From the NCBI GenBank assembly GCA_021775655.1, contig JAJFHK010000376.1:1-6095 (forward strand): DNA of 6,095 nt. Direction: 5' to 3'. Shown here in pieces: positions 1 through 6,095 of this stretch. Below the pieces are notes generated by a model. The model was not told the DNA's origin. It worked only from the letters and a program-made list of their open reading frames with translations, and did not search any database. The stretch comes from Filomicrobium sp. (GTDB lineage Bacteria; Pseudomonadota; Alphaproteobacteria; Rhizobiales; Hyphomicrobiaceae). A program made the position numbers and the translations under genes. Within the stretch, counting starts at the first letter, position 1. Each line of letters opens with the position of its first letter.

Positions 1-1631
1 TCGCTCATGTTTTGCTGTTGGGATACCGAGTGACCGAGGAAAACCTCCTGGCTGTTTTGGTTGTAGAGCAGCGGACCGAGCTTTTCACTCATGCCCCACT
101 CCGTTACCATCTTTCGGGCAATACTCGTCGCCTGCGTAATATCGCTGGAAGCGCCCGTGTTGAGGTGCTCCTTGCCGTAGATCAGCTGCTCGGCAACACG
201 CCCGCCGAATGCCATCGCGATTTTGCCCTCACACCATTCCATCGAATAGCTGAGCTTATCGCGCTCCGGCAAACTCATGGTCACACCAAGCGCTCGACCG
301 CGCGGAATGATCGTTACTTTGTGCAATGGGTCGTTGCCGGGCACCAAGACATTGACGATAGCATGCCCTGCTTCGTGATAAGCAGTCGCCAGTTTCTCTT
401 CTTCGGTCATCGCCATTGAGCGCCGTTCCGACCCCATCATGACTTTGTCTTTGGCATCCTCAAACTCTGCCTGCGTCACGAGCCGCTTATTGCGGCGTGC
501 AGCCAAGAGCGCAGCCTCATTGACAAGGTTTGCAAGGTCCGCCCCGGAGAAGCCCGGCGTACCGCGCGCGATTACCCGAGGATCGATATCAGGCGCGATC
601 GGAACCTTGCGCATGTGAACGCGCAAAATCTTTTCGCGACCCGTTACGTCCGGGTTGGGTACGACAATCTGACGGTCAAAACGACCAGGACGGAGCAGAG
701 CGGGATCGAGCACGTCGGGACGGTTCGTCGCGGCGATGATGATGACGCCTTCGTTGGCTTCGAAACCATCCATCTCGACCAGCAATTGGTTCAGCGTCTG
801 TTCGCGCTCATCGTTACCACCGCCAAGCCCGGCACCACGGTGACGGCCAACCGCATCGATTTCGTCGATAAAGATGATGCACGGCGCATTCTTCTTTGCC
901 TGCTCGAACATGTCGCGCACACGGCTGGCACCAACACCGACAAACATCTCGACAAAGTCGGAACCCGAGATCGTGAAAAACGGAACGTTGGCTTCGCCCG
1001 CAACCGCACGCGCAATGAGCGTCTTACCGGTGCCTGGAGGCCCGACCAGAAGACAGCCACGCGGAATTCGACCGCCGAGCCGCTGGAATTTTTGCGGATC
1101 ACGCAGAAACTCAACAATTTCCTGAAGATCGGATTTTGCTTCATCGACACCGGCGACGTCTTCGAACGTCACACGGCCATGACGCTCGGTCAGCAATTTC
1201 GCCCGCGACTTGCCAAAGCCCATAGCCCGGCCCGAGCCCGACTGCATCTGGCGCATGAAGAAGATCCACACCGCGATCAACAGCAGCATGGGGAACCAAT
1301 TCAACAAAACGTTGAGAATCGAGGGCACGTCCTCGTCGCGCGGCGCAACTTTGAACTTCACGTTCTTGGAACGAAGGCGCTCGACGAGGCCTGGGTCTTC
1401 CGGCGCGTAGGTTTGGAAAGTCCCACCCTCACGCAACGTCCCGGAAATCTTATTGCCGGAGATAGTCGCATCGGTAACGTTATCGGCATCAACAGCAGTC
1501 AGAAACTCGGAATAGGTGATCTCTTCACCTTTGCGGCTCTGCGCGGTGTTGTTATTGAACAGATTGAACAACGCAGCCAGCAGCACCAGGATTGCGACCC
1601 AGACGGCAAGCTTCTGGAAGTTTGAATTCAT
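1..1631 (-). CDS. ftsH: ATP-dependent zinc metalloprotease FtsH, C-terminus beyond the left edge
   Basis: Membrane-anchored AAA+ protease that unfolds and degrades membrane proteins and short-lived regulators (in other bacteria LpxC and sigma-32). It works as a hexamer at the inner membrane with its catalytic parts in the cytoplasm. About 543 codons are present; the family usually has 600-650, so the C-terminal protease tail is cut by the window edge. Visible in order: TM helix 1 (residues about 5-24), periplasmic domain, TM helix 2 (about 105-125), Walker A GPPGTGKT (197-204), pore-loop segment FVGVG, Walker B IIFIDEID (D256, E257), second region of homology with N303 and arginine-finger candidates R314 and R317, zinc site HEAGH (419-423) and the third zinc ligand D497. 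The ATG at 1631 has a good ribosome binding site (GAGGGA, 5-base spacing). The reading frame is consistent at every motif checked. It lies 370 bases after tilS and has its own candidate heat-shock promoter, so separate control is likely. Confidence 0.98.
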   Translation of the reverse strand, partial: MNSNFQKLAVWVAILVLLAALFNLFNNNTAQSRKGEEITYSEFLTAVDADNVTDATISGNKISGTLREGGTFQTYAPEDPGLVERLRSKNVKFKVAPRDEDVPSILNVLLNWFPMLLLIAVWIFFMRQMQSGSGRAMGFGKSRAKLLTERHGRVTFEDVAGVDEAKSDLQEIVEFLRDPQKFQRLGGRIPRGCLLVGPPGTGKTLIARAVAGEANVPFFTISGSDFVEMFVGVGASRVRDMFEQAKKNAPCIIFIDEIDAVGRHRGAGLGGGNDEREQTLNQLLVEMDGFEANEGVIIIAATNRPDVLDPALLRPGRFDRQIVVPNPDVTGREKILRVHMRKVPIAPDIDPRVIARGTPGFSGADLANLVNEAALLAARRNKRLVTQAEFEDAKDKVMMGSERRSMAMTEEEKLATAYHEAGHAIVNVLVPGNDPLHKVTIIPRGRALGVTMSLPERDKLSYSMEWCEGKIAMAFGGRVAEQLIYGKEHLNTGASSDITQATSIARKMVTEWGMSEKLGPLLYNQNSQEVFLGHSVSQQQNMS

Positions 1632-1636
1632 TTCGG

Positions 1637-1642
1637 TCCCTC
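1637..1642 (-). promoter_or_regulatory. ftsH ribosome binding site
   Basis: GAGGGA on the minus strand, 5 bases before the ftsH ATG at 1631. This is the clearest Shine-Dalgarno sequence in the window and it fixes the ftsH start. Its first base is also the last base of the 76-base palindrome upstream, so folding of that palindrome could limit ribosome access. Confidence 0.8.
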
Positions 1643-1717
1643 TAGTGTCCCGAACCAGAAGTTCGTCACCAATTGCAGCACCTGCTCAGCGAACTTCTCG
1701 TTCGAGAAGGACACTAG
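1642..1717 (-). repeat. 76-base imperfect palindrome abutting the ftsH ribosome binding site
   Basis: The outer arms CTAGTGTCC (1642-1650) and GGACACTAG (1709-1717) match perfectly over 9 bases. Inside, 1651-1655 (CGAAC) pairs with 1700-1704, and 1657-1665 (AGAAGTTCG) pairs perfectly with 1690-1698. The sum is 23 pairs broken only by a 4-base bulge (1705-1708) and one C/C mismatch (1656/1699), around a 24-base loop. The same bases can instead form two local hairpins: 1651-1665 (CGAAC, 5-base loop, GTTCG) and 1694-1709 (CTTCTC, 4-base loop, GAGAAG). As RNA it would lie in the ftsH leader, directly before the ribosome binding site. As DNA it looks like a small non-coding element with terminal inverted repeats, possibly flanked by TA. 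Pairing is seen in the sequence; which role applies is unknown. Confidence 0.75.
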
Positions 1718-1718
1718 C

Positions 1719-1747
1719 AATCTAAACTCTCTAGCGTGGTTTAGATT
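1719..1747 (-). repeat. 9-base perfect inverted repeat in the ftsH leader
   Basis: AATCTAAAC (1719-1727) and GTTTAGATT (1739-1747) are perfect inverted copies separated by 11 bases. The repeat lies one base beyond the larger palindrome. It could be a protein-binding dyad or an RNA hairpin. No T-run follows it on the minus strand, so it is not a standard intrinsic terminator. Confidence 0.6.
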
Positions 1748-1807
1748 CAAGAATTCACTCACAACCGTGCAGCAAGCACAGGCAAATTCTAAAAAGCACC
1801 ACGCTTA

Positions 1808-1835
1808 GCCCGGAGCGACCGGGCGGACTTCCGCC
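1808..1835 (-). other. Two overlapping GC-rich hairpins in the ftsH leader
   Basis: On the plus strand GCCCGG (1808-1813) pairs with CCGGGC (1819-1824) across a 5-base loop. GGCGGA (1822-1827) pairs with TCCGCC (1830-1835) with almost no loop, or with 5 pairs and a 4-base loop. They share bases 1822-1824, so in RNA only one can form fully. They lie about 30-60 bases downstream of the predicted ftsH transcription start. No U-run follows either one in the minus-strand transcript. Confidence 0.4.
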
Positions 1836-1873
1836 AAAAAGGGTTTTAACGGAGTTCGTCACATCTCACGTTA

Positions 1874-1902
1874 AGATAGGTATCGCTTGCGCCTTTGCCA
1901 AG
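1874..1902 (-). promoter_or_regulatory. Candidate RpoH (sigma-32) and sigma-70 promoter for ftsH
   Basis: On the minus strand CTTG (1902-1899) is followed after 18 bases by CCTATCT (1880-1874). This fits the alphaproteobacterial heat-shock consensus CTTG-N17/18-CYTATNT. Read as a sigma-70 promoter, TTGGCA (1901-1896) lies 17 bases from TATCTT (1878-1873), matching the consensus at 5 of 6 and 4 of 6 positions. The start would fall near 1866, giving a leader of about 235 nt. Heat induction of ftsH through RpoH is known in alphaproteobacteria, which supports the call; no experiment backs this site. Confidence 0.65.
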
Positions 1903-2001
1903 CGACCTGCGGGATTTGCCTCACTGCAAGCAACCTACCACGCTTGGGTTTCTCTTATGTAACTGTGAATTAACGTTTAATCCGGGTCCGCGCACCCTGC
2001 C

Positions 2002-3597
2002 TTACCCGTAAAACGGCGCCCCCATGAAATTCGCCCTGAAGAATTGAGATTCAAGCGATCGCCAAGCTGCCCACGCCCGCGTCGCCTTTTTATGGGCCTC
2101 AGAAGCACCTAGAAAGCTGTCTAGATACGGAACGCCAATAAGATCAGTCTCCGTCCAAATCGTCGGCATCGTGGCCATCGCAGCCGATTTGAGCTTCAAT
2201 TCGTCCAGGCCCTCAACCTCTCGTTTCAGCCGAGCCCAGCCCCCAGCCCCGAGTGCCCGGATTTCAACCTCGTCGCGCGCGGCGTCATCTGCCTCGACCG
2301 TGTACCGGCCCCCATCCCACTCAACCAACTGACTAGGGGCCAATGGCACCGTCTCCAACCCCTCACCGCGACCCTCGCGGTAGATCAGTAGCTTCCCATC
2401 CTGGTACTCACCCACAAGCTCAATCCGGCAGCCACCAAGCGTCGAGCCTTTGAACGGACCTTCGGCTCCCATCAGCAATTCTCTCAAACGTTCGACCTGG
2501 GCAAGTTCTGCGGACCTCGCGCTGCCGCCAAATGCATTCAAGAGAACGGATAGCAGCCGAACGCACGAAAAATCTCCACGCCCATGAAACTTTGGAGTAG
2601 CCACTTCTCCGATAAGGCCGCCGTTCCAATCGATTATTTCCCGGCGCCAATGAGCCTCGAAACCATCCAGCGACATTTCAGCCGCTCTCAGGCGATTTGC
2701 ACTACGCACGATCCCTGCGCTACCGACGCCGACGGTTCTCAGGACCTCCACGGCGTTCCGAATCCTCACACGCTCGAAGCGTTCATCCGAGTTTGTCGGA
2801 TCGTCAATCCACTTGGCACCGCGCGCATTAAGCGTTGCCACTAACCGCGATTTCGGAAGTGACATGAACGGACGACGAACCAGCCCACCGATTGTGTTGG
2901 GCCGCCCCGGTCCTGCTCCAAGCGAAAGAGGCTGAGTATCCGACATTCCACCCAGACCGCGCAGACTGCTACCACGCGCCAACCTCATCAGAACCGTTTC
3001 CACCTGATCATCCAGGTGGTGAGCCATGATGATGGACCGCGAAACAGCGCGGCGATCCAATACGCCATGATCGACAAGCCACCAGTTTTCAGCGTCGAGC
3101 AATTCCAGAATAAGCCGGTGCCGGAGATCCCTCGCCCATTCCTGAATACCCGACCGCGGCGGCGGCTCATCCGCTTTCAAGGTCTGGTGCGGCAGGCCCA
3201 GGTGAGACGCTTCCGCAGCGACAAACTTCGCCTCGGTCGCAGCTTCGGGTCGCAGCCCATGATCGATAGTCAAAACAACCACGCGTGGTACCGAACAGAT
3301 ACGATCGTCGGAAGCCGAAAATTCGGCTCCATCCAACCAGCTTGGAATTGGCAACTGTTGCGGACGGGGCCAACCAGCCCGTGACGAATTCAAAGATGAA
3401 GTAAAACTTTGCCGAGGAGGCCTTGCCGGCAGCGTAGAAGACCACTCCGCTACCAGATGCATCAACGCCATGCTGTCCGCGCCACCAGAAACGCAAAGCG
3501 CCAACGGCTTCCCAGCTAACGGTGCAAGCAGCCGGTCACGCTCGTCCGACGAGATCGGCAGGGCATCGTCTTCCTTATTATTCGAAACTTCACTCAT
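2002..3597 (-). CDS. tilS: tRNA(Ile)-lysidine synthase TilS
   Basis: Cytoplasmic enzyme that uses ATP to attach lysine to C34 of the CAU-anticodon tRNA-Ile, making lysidine so that the tRNA reads AUA and is charged with isoleucine. The N-type PP-loop domain is clear: P-loop SGGADS (residues 37-42), the strand and motif VVVLTIDHGLRPEA (about 106-119), AHHLDDQVET (192-201), and the DDPTNSDERFERVRIRN segment (265-281) conserved in TilS. At 531 residues it is longer than most relatives. About 40 extra residues, rich in Ser, Pro and Arg, separate the P-loop helix from the DHGLR strand (roughly 52-100), and about 14 more precede AHHLDD (roughly 168-187). The C-terminal part is diverged. The ATG at 3597 gives the full N-terminus, but no good ribosome binding site is seen. 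The 66-base gap after cpoB shows no clear promoter, so cotranscription with cpoB is likely. Confidence 0.96.
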   Translation of the reverse strand: MSEVSNNKEDDALPISSDERDRLLAPLAGKPLALCVSGGADSMALMHLVAEWSSTLPARPPRQSFTSSLNSSRAGWPRPQQLPIPSWLDGAEFSASDDRICSVPRVVVLTIDHGLRPEAATEAKFVAAEASHLGLPHQTLKADEPPPRSGIQEWARDLRHRLILELLDAENWWLVDHGVLDRRAVSRSIIMAHHLDDQVETVLMRLARGSSLRGLGGMSDTQPLSLGAGPGRPNTIGGLVRRPFMSLPKSRLVATLNARGAKWIDDPTNSDERFERVRIRNAVEVLRTVGVGSAGIVRSANRLRAAEMSLDGFEAHWRREIIDWNGGLIGEVATPKFHGRGDFSCVRLLSVLLNAFGGSARSAELAQVERLRELLMGAEGPFKGSTLGGCRIELVGEYQDGKLLIYREGRGEGLETVPLAPSQLVEWDGGRYTVEADDAARDEVEIRALGAGGWARLKREVEGLDELKLKSAAMATMPTIWTETDLIGVPYLDSFLGASEAHKKATRAWAAWRSLESQFFRANFMGAPFYG

Positions 3598-3663
3598 AAT
3601 GGCCGGACACTAGCACCAACCCGGGCCGCAACCACCGGCGTCATCGCACCGAGACGATTGAAC

Positions 3664-4593
3664 TCAACACCCCGATCGTCGCCGCTCGGTGCTCGCTTGC
3701 CTGCGAATGTCGGCCGGTGCGTTGGGGTACTGCGCTGAGAGCTCAGAATACGACGAACAAGCTGCATCCTTCTGCCCCATCCGGTCGAGAGACATGGCAA
3801 GCTTCAGCAAACTGTTCGGTGCCTTCGCATTTTGTCGATGCTTCTCGTAGCCTTCGAGGAACGCAGTTGCAGCCGTCTTGTATTCTCCGCGCAGATAATA
3901 CGTTTCGCCAAGCCAAAATTGCGCATTGCCAGCCAGCGGGTCCTGCGGATAGCGGCTCAGAAAATCCCGAAATGCTATTTCCGCTGCGCCATAGTCCTGC
4001 TGCAACATGTATCCGTATGCGGTTTCATACATCTGCTTGGCGCTAGCCCCGCCGCTCTGATTGATGCCGTCCCCCGAAAGCAACCCGCCAATTCCATCTT
4101 CACGCCCAGGTGTCACGGTCGTTGTGCCAAAACCGTCGTAGCTGCCAACTGCATCATTACTTTGCGGTGCCGCGGCATAAGCGCTACCTGACGGCGGCGA
4201 TAGGCTGCCCCGCTGGCTTGAAAGCGTTCGCACCTCGCGCGAAAGCTGCTCCATCTGAACGGTCAATGCCTGAATCTGCGTTTCAATTCCGTCAAGGCGC
4301 GCCGAATCGGACGCTCCGCCGTAGTTCGCACCATAACCGCCTCCTGCGGGAGGCGGCGCGTAGGCCGGCCCGACTGCTGCTGCACCGCCAGTCGCCTTGG
4401 TCGATTCCAGCGTTCCGACAACAACCTGCATATCAACAAGCTGCTCTTCCAACTGCTGAACCCGCTTTGCAAGTGCCCCCGCATCCTGTGCCCATACGGC
4501 AACCGGTGACAAAACGGCGGCAAAAAATGCCAAGCCGGCGATCGTTCTCGAGGCTGCCGCAACGCCCGGCGCGATGATCGTCATGATGCGCAT
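3664..4593 (-). CDS. cpoB: Cell division coordinator CpoB (YbgF), Tol-Pal associated
   Basis: Periplasmic TPR protein that, in E. coli, links the Tol-Pal system to peptidoglycan synthesis by PBP1B during division. The 309-residue product has an N-terminal signal peptide (hydrophobic core about 18-34, likely cut after AVWA-35, before QDA). A coiled coil follows (about 41-64, with the heptad-like KRVQQLEEQLVDMQ), then a Gly/Ala/Pro/Tyr-rich linker, a second predicted coiled coil (about 99-126), a low-complexity Ser/Gly linker, and three TPR-type repeats (about 184-217, 221-254, 258-291). The tail is basic and ends in Cys. Position after pal and before tilS matches the alphaproteobacterial order. 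The start is slightly uncertain. The ATG at 4593 has AGGA only one base upstream, while the in-frame ATG at 4584 has it 10 bases upstream; both leave the signal peptide intact. A candidate promoter lies about 160 bases upstream. Confidence 0.95.
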   Translation of the reverse strand: MRIMTIIAPGVAAASRTIAGLAFFAAVLSPVAVWAQDAGALAKRVQQLEEQLVDMQVVVGTLESTKATGGAAAVGPAYAPPPAGGGYGANYGGASDSARLDGIETQIQALTVQMEQLSREVRTLSSQRGSLSPPSGSAYAAAPQSNDAVGSYDGFGTTTVTPGREDGIGGLLSGDGINQSGGASAKQMYETAYGYMLQQDYGAAEIAFRDFLSRYPQDPLAGNAQFWLGETYYLRGEYKTAATAFLEGYEKHRQNAKAPNSLLKLAMSLDRMGQKDAACSSYSELSAQYPNAPADIRRQASTERRRSGC

Positions 4594-4875
4594 GTCCTGT
4601 TGTTTGGCATTGAAGACTGTTTGATACCCGGAATTGCGCCAACCTGTCCACGCGACGCGACATTACGTCAAACAGCCGGCTACTAGACCGGCATTGAATG
4701 TCCGCTCTGAATCGATTGAGCCGTACTCAGCGGCAAAGTCCCGCGATCAATCAGATAATATTCTAAATGGTTCCCGCACCCAACACAGCACACCAAAGAC
4801 ACCGCAAGGCTGTTGCCTCAACACCGCGTCAAGACCAAGAAATTGGAAACATGCCCTAAGTCCATTGGAACGACT
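4594..4875. other. 282-base gap between the OmpA-like gene and cpoB
   Basis: No convincing gene is seen on either strand. It carries a candidate promoter at 4755-4783 reading toward cpoB and an 8-base palindrome AATCGATT (4710-4717) downstream of it. A plus-strand open frame crossing this region runs antisense into the OmpA-like gene and has no family features. No intrinsic terminator for the upstream gene is obvious. Confidence 0.6.
4755..4783 (-). promoter_or_regulatory. Candidate sigma-70 promoter for cpoB-tilS
   Basis: On the minus strand TTGGGT (4783-4778) is separated by exactly 17 bases from TATTAT (4760-4755). The -10 box matches TATAAT at 5 of 6 positions; the -35 box matches only 3 of 6. 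It would start transcription near 4748 and give a leader of about 155 nt before cpoB. The long gap on either side of this site supports an internal start, but the weak -35 box keeps confidence moderate. Confidence 0.5.
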
Positions 4876-5538
4876 TTATGGCTGTCGCTCGCCACCCGTT
4901 TTCGTGCTCATGACATGCACCACGACACGCCGATTCTGCGCGCTACACGCAGGCTCCCGACAATCCGCTATCGGATCACGGCGGCCAAGGCCCAGAACCT
5001 GTAGGCGTTCAGCCGCAATCCCTTCTTCCTGCAGCCTGTTCCGAACAGCTTGGGCGCGCGTCATGGCGACTTGCTCGTCGACTTCCACAGCCCCGCCTTC
5101 GTCTGCGTGGCCCGCAATCACGACGCTTGCATTCCAAGCGTTCAACCAGTGTGCCTGCCGCGACAAAACCAGTCGGGCGCGCGAACCCAGTTCAGCACTC
5201 CCCGGAGCAAAGAACACTCGATCTCCCACGTCAAAGCGCAGGCGCTGCGTTGCCGCGGCATCCGACGATTCGAGAGCTTGTGGAGAAACGGAGTGAGCGT
5301 TAGCCGGCAGATCAACCACGCCGTCGCCAGTACCCACCGCTGGCGCATTATCGTCCTGAACTTTCACCAGATACCGTTGCCCGAAGCCTGCCGACACCGC
5401 AGCTTCTTCTGCAGCGTATCCGGCCTGCACCATGATCGAAGCAGTTAGAGCCAACGCCAAGACGGGAGCTGAGGGATTCGTCGATAGAATGCGAGTACGC
5501 AGCACACCTTTCACCAGCTTCCCGTGGTATCGCGTCAA
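4876..5538 (-). CDS. Periplasmic OmpA-C/Pal-like protein without lipobox
   Basis: A 220-residue protein with an N-terminal signal peptide (hydrophobic core about 25-38, likely cut near AGYA-42) and no lipobox cysteine. A variable region (about 43-99) precedes an OmpA-C peptidoglycan-binding domain (about 100-209). The domain keeps GHADEGG (143-149) with D146, R161 of MTRAQAV, a cysteine pair C193/C198 and QNRR (201-204). It aligns to the neighbouring Pal without gaps from HAD to NRR, with 23 identities in 61 positions by eye, so a diverged Pal duplicate is likely. The Pal motif YNIALG is replaced by VDEQVA. It probably binds peptidoglycan as a soluble periplasmic protein. The start is uncertain. 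TTG at 5538 is the first possible start after an upstream in-frame stop; GTG at 5514 also leaves a good signal peptide and has GGGAAG just upstream. It follows pal by 58 bases, probably in one transcript. Confidence 0.9.
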   Translation of the reverse strand: MTRYHGKLVKGVLRTRILSTNPSAPVLALALTASIMVQAGYAAEEAAVSAGFGQRYLVKVQDDNAPAVGTGDGVVDLPANAHSVSPQALESSDAAATQRLRFDVGDRVFFAPGSAELGSRARLVLSRQAHWLNAWNASVVIAGHADEGGAVEVDEQVAMTRAQAVRNRLQEEGIAAERLQVLGLGRRDPIADCREPACSAQNRRVVVHVMSTKTGGERQP

Positions 5539-5596
5539 GCCATTCGAGAGCCCCGGATTTTACCCGACGTAGCCTTCCCCACGAATGACAGCCGGG

Positions 5597-6095
5597 TTAA
5601 CCGGCAACGCGGCTATTAAGGACTGTTTGCGCACGGCGGTTTTGCGACCAGCAGGAGATATCGTCACAAACCGCGACTGGACGCTCTTTACCATACGAAA
5701 TCGTCCGGATCCGTGACGAGTTGACGCCCGTCCGACCAAGGAAATTACGCACCGAGGTGGCGCGGCGTGCGCCCAGCGCGATATTGTATTCCCGCGTGCC
5801 CCGCTCATCCGCGTGGCCTTCGATCGTGATTGTAAACTGCGGATACTGCCGCAACCATTGCGCCTGTTTTTGCAGCGTCTGTCGGGCTTCCGGAGTGAGA
5901 TCGGAGCTATCCGTCGTAAAATAGACGATGTCACCGACATTGACGCTGAAATCGCGCTGCGTCCCGGGGACCACTGGTCCGCCCGCGCCCGGCGCCAACT
6001 GAGCGGACTGATCGGCATTGTTACCTGCACAGGCGGCAACCAGAAAGCTGGCCAGCGCTGCCATCGCAAGGCGCACCAAGGTGTTCTGGCGCCAG
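5597..6095 (-). CDS. pal: Peptidoglycan-associated lipoprotein Pal, 5' end at the right window edge
   Basis: Outer-membrane lipoprotein that binds peptidoglycan and TolB and anchors the Tol-Pal machine during division. Numbering from the TTG at 6079, the signal peptide ends in the lipobox VAAC, with lipidated C17 and Ala at the next position, which allows outer-membrane sorting. A short Ala/Gly/Pro linker leads to the OmpA-C domain (about 43-156) with GHADERG (88-94), NIALGARRA (99-107), SYGKERP and QNRR (146-149). D91 and R106 match the Asp and Arg that contact diaminopimelate in OmpA-C domains. C138 and C143 flank a short loop and could form a disulfide. The frame is open to the window edge, and the 6079 start would give a short n-region, so the true start probably lies to the right, out of view. 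tolB is expected upstream. Confidence 0.96.
   Translation of the reverse strand, partial: WRQNTLVRLAMAALASFLVAACAGNNADQSAQLAPGAGGPVVPGTQRDFSVNVGDIVYFTTDSSDLTPEARQTLQKQAQWLRQYPQFTITIEGHADERGTREYNIALGARRATSVRNFLGRTGVNSSRIRTISYGKERPVAVCDDISCWSQNRRAQTVLNSRVAG

Larger units (their letters stand above)
1632..2001. other. 370-base intergenic region between tilS and ftsH
   Basis: No gene is supported here. From the tilS end it holds an AT-rich stretch (about 1950-1980), the candidate heat-shock promoter, two overlapping GC hairpins, the 9-base inverted repeat and the 76-base palindrome up to the ftsH ribosome binding site. No clear intrinsic terminator for tilS is visible. A weak 4-pair stem (1984-1987 with 1994-1997) just after the tilS stop has no T-run, so read-through from tilS into ftsH is possible. 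Confidence 0.7.

Noticed and set aside
615..1625. 336-codon plus-strand open frame opposite ftsH
   Set aside because: It is exactly antisense to well-conserved FtsH motifs, has no recognisable domain or ribosome binding site, and is explained by codon bias of the real gene.
1694..1709. GTTCGA inside a small stem, resembling a tRNA T-arm
   Set aside because: The stem and loop sizes do not fit a T-arm, no acceptor or anticodon arms surround it, and it is explained by the palindrome.
1746..1751. CTTGAA on the minus strand as a second heat-shock -35 box for ftsH
   Set aside because: No matching -10 box lies at a suitable distance downstream; the upstream site at 1874-1902 is far better.
1822..1840. 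GC hairpin next to an A-run, looking like a terminator
   Set aside because: On the minus strand the T-run precedes the hairpin, and on the plus strand A bases follow it. Neither orientation gives hairpin then U-run.
4634..5296. 220-codon plus-strand open frame across the cpoB upstream gap
   Set aside because: It overlaps the OmpA-like gene antisense, has a Cys/Arg/Ser-rich composition typical of shadow frames and shows no family motif.
5591..5605. GCCGG/CCGGC hairpin across the pal stop codon as a terminator
   Set aside because: Only 5 pairs and no T-run after it on the minus strand; the next gene follows closely, so transcription probably continues.
5560..6069. 169-codon minus-strand open frame overlapping pal
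   Set aside because: It is the alternate frame of pal; the pal frame carries the lipobox and OmpA-C motifs.

Overview
The window is a compact cell-envelope cluster from an alphaproteobacterium. All five genes read on the minus strand, in transcriptional order pal, an OmpA/Pal-like paralogue, cpoB (ybgF), tilS and ftsH. The pal-ybgF-tilS-ftsH order is the well-known alphaproteobacterial arrangement downstream of tolQRAB. Pal has a cysteine pair just before its NRR motif, and an alphaproteobacterial-type heat-shock promoter sits before ftsH. Together these suggest Hyphomicrobiales (Rhizobiales), possibly near Hyphomicrobium. The order-level placement is inference from gene order and protein flavour, not a database result.

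Layout from right to left, in the direction of transcription. Pal enters at the right edge (to 5597); its first codons probably lie outside the window. A second OmpA-C domain protein (5538-4876) follows after 58 bases. It resembles Pal but has a cleavable-type signal peptide and no lipobox. A 282-base gap carries a good candidate sigma-70 promoter (4783-4755). Then come cpoB (4593-3664), a 66-base gap and tilS (3597-2002). A 370-base gap follows, and it is the most unusual non-coding part of the window. It holds a heat-shock-like promoter (1902-1874) and a predicted leader of about 235 nt with several inverted repeats. One of these is a 76-base imperfect palindrome ending exactly at the ftsH ribosome binding site. 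ftsH (1631 to the left edge) leaves the window after about 543 codons.

How the genes work together: Pal and CpoB belong to the Tol-Pal machine, which couples outer-membrane constriction with peptidoglycan synthesis at division. The extra OmpA-domain protein keeps the residues expected to contact peptidoglycan and may be a soluble partner or competitor of Pal. TilS modifies the wobble base of the AUA-reading tRNA-Ile. FtsH is the essential inner-membrane AAA+ zinc protease. tilS and ftsH appear to be neighbours by conserved order rather than by shared pathway. ftsH seems to have its own stress-responsive promoter.

No insertion-sequence transposase, CRISPR array, tRNA or rRNA gene is visible. 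The genes are core and ordinary. The items worth a second look are the ftsH leader, the possible mobile-repeat origin of its palindrome, the tandem Pal-like paralogue, and an insertion in TilS.
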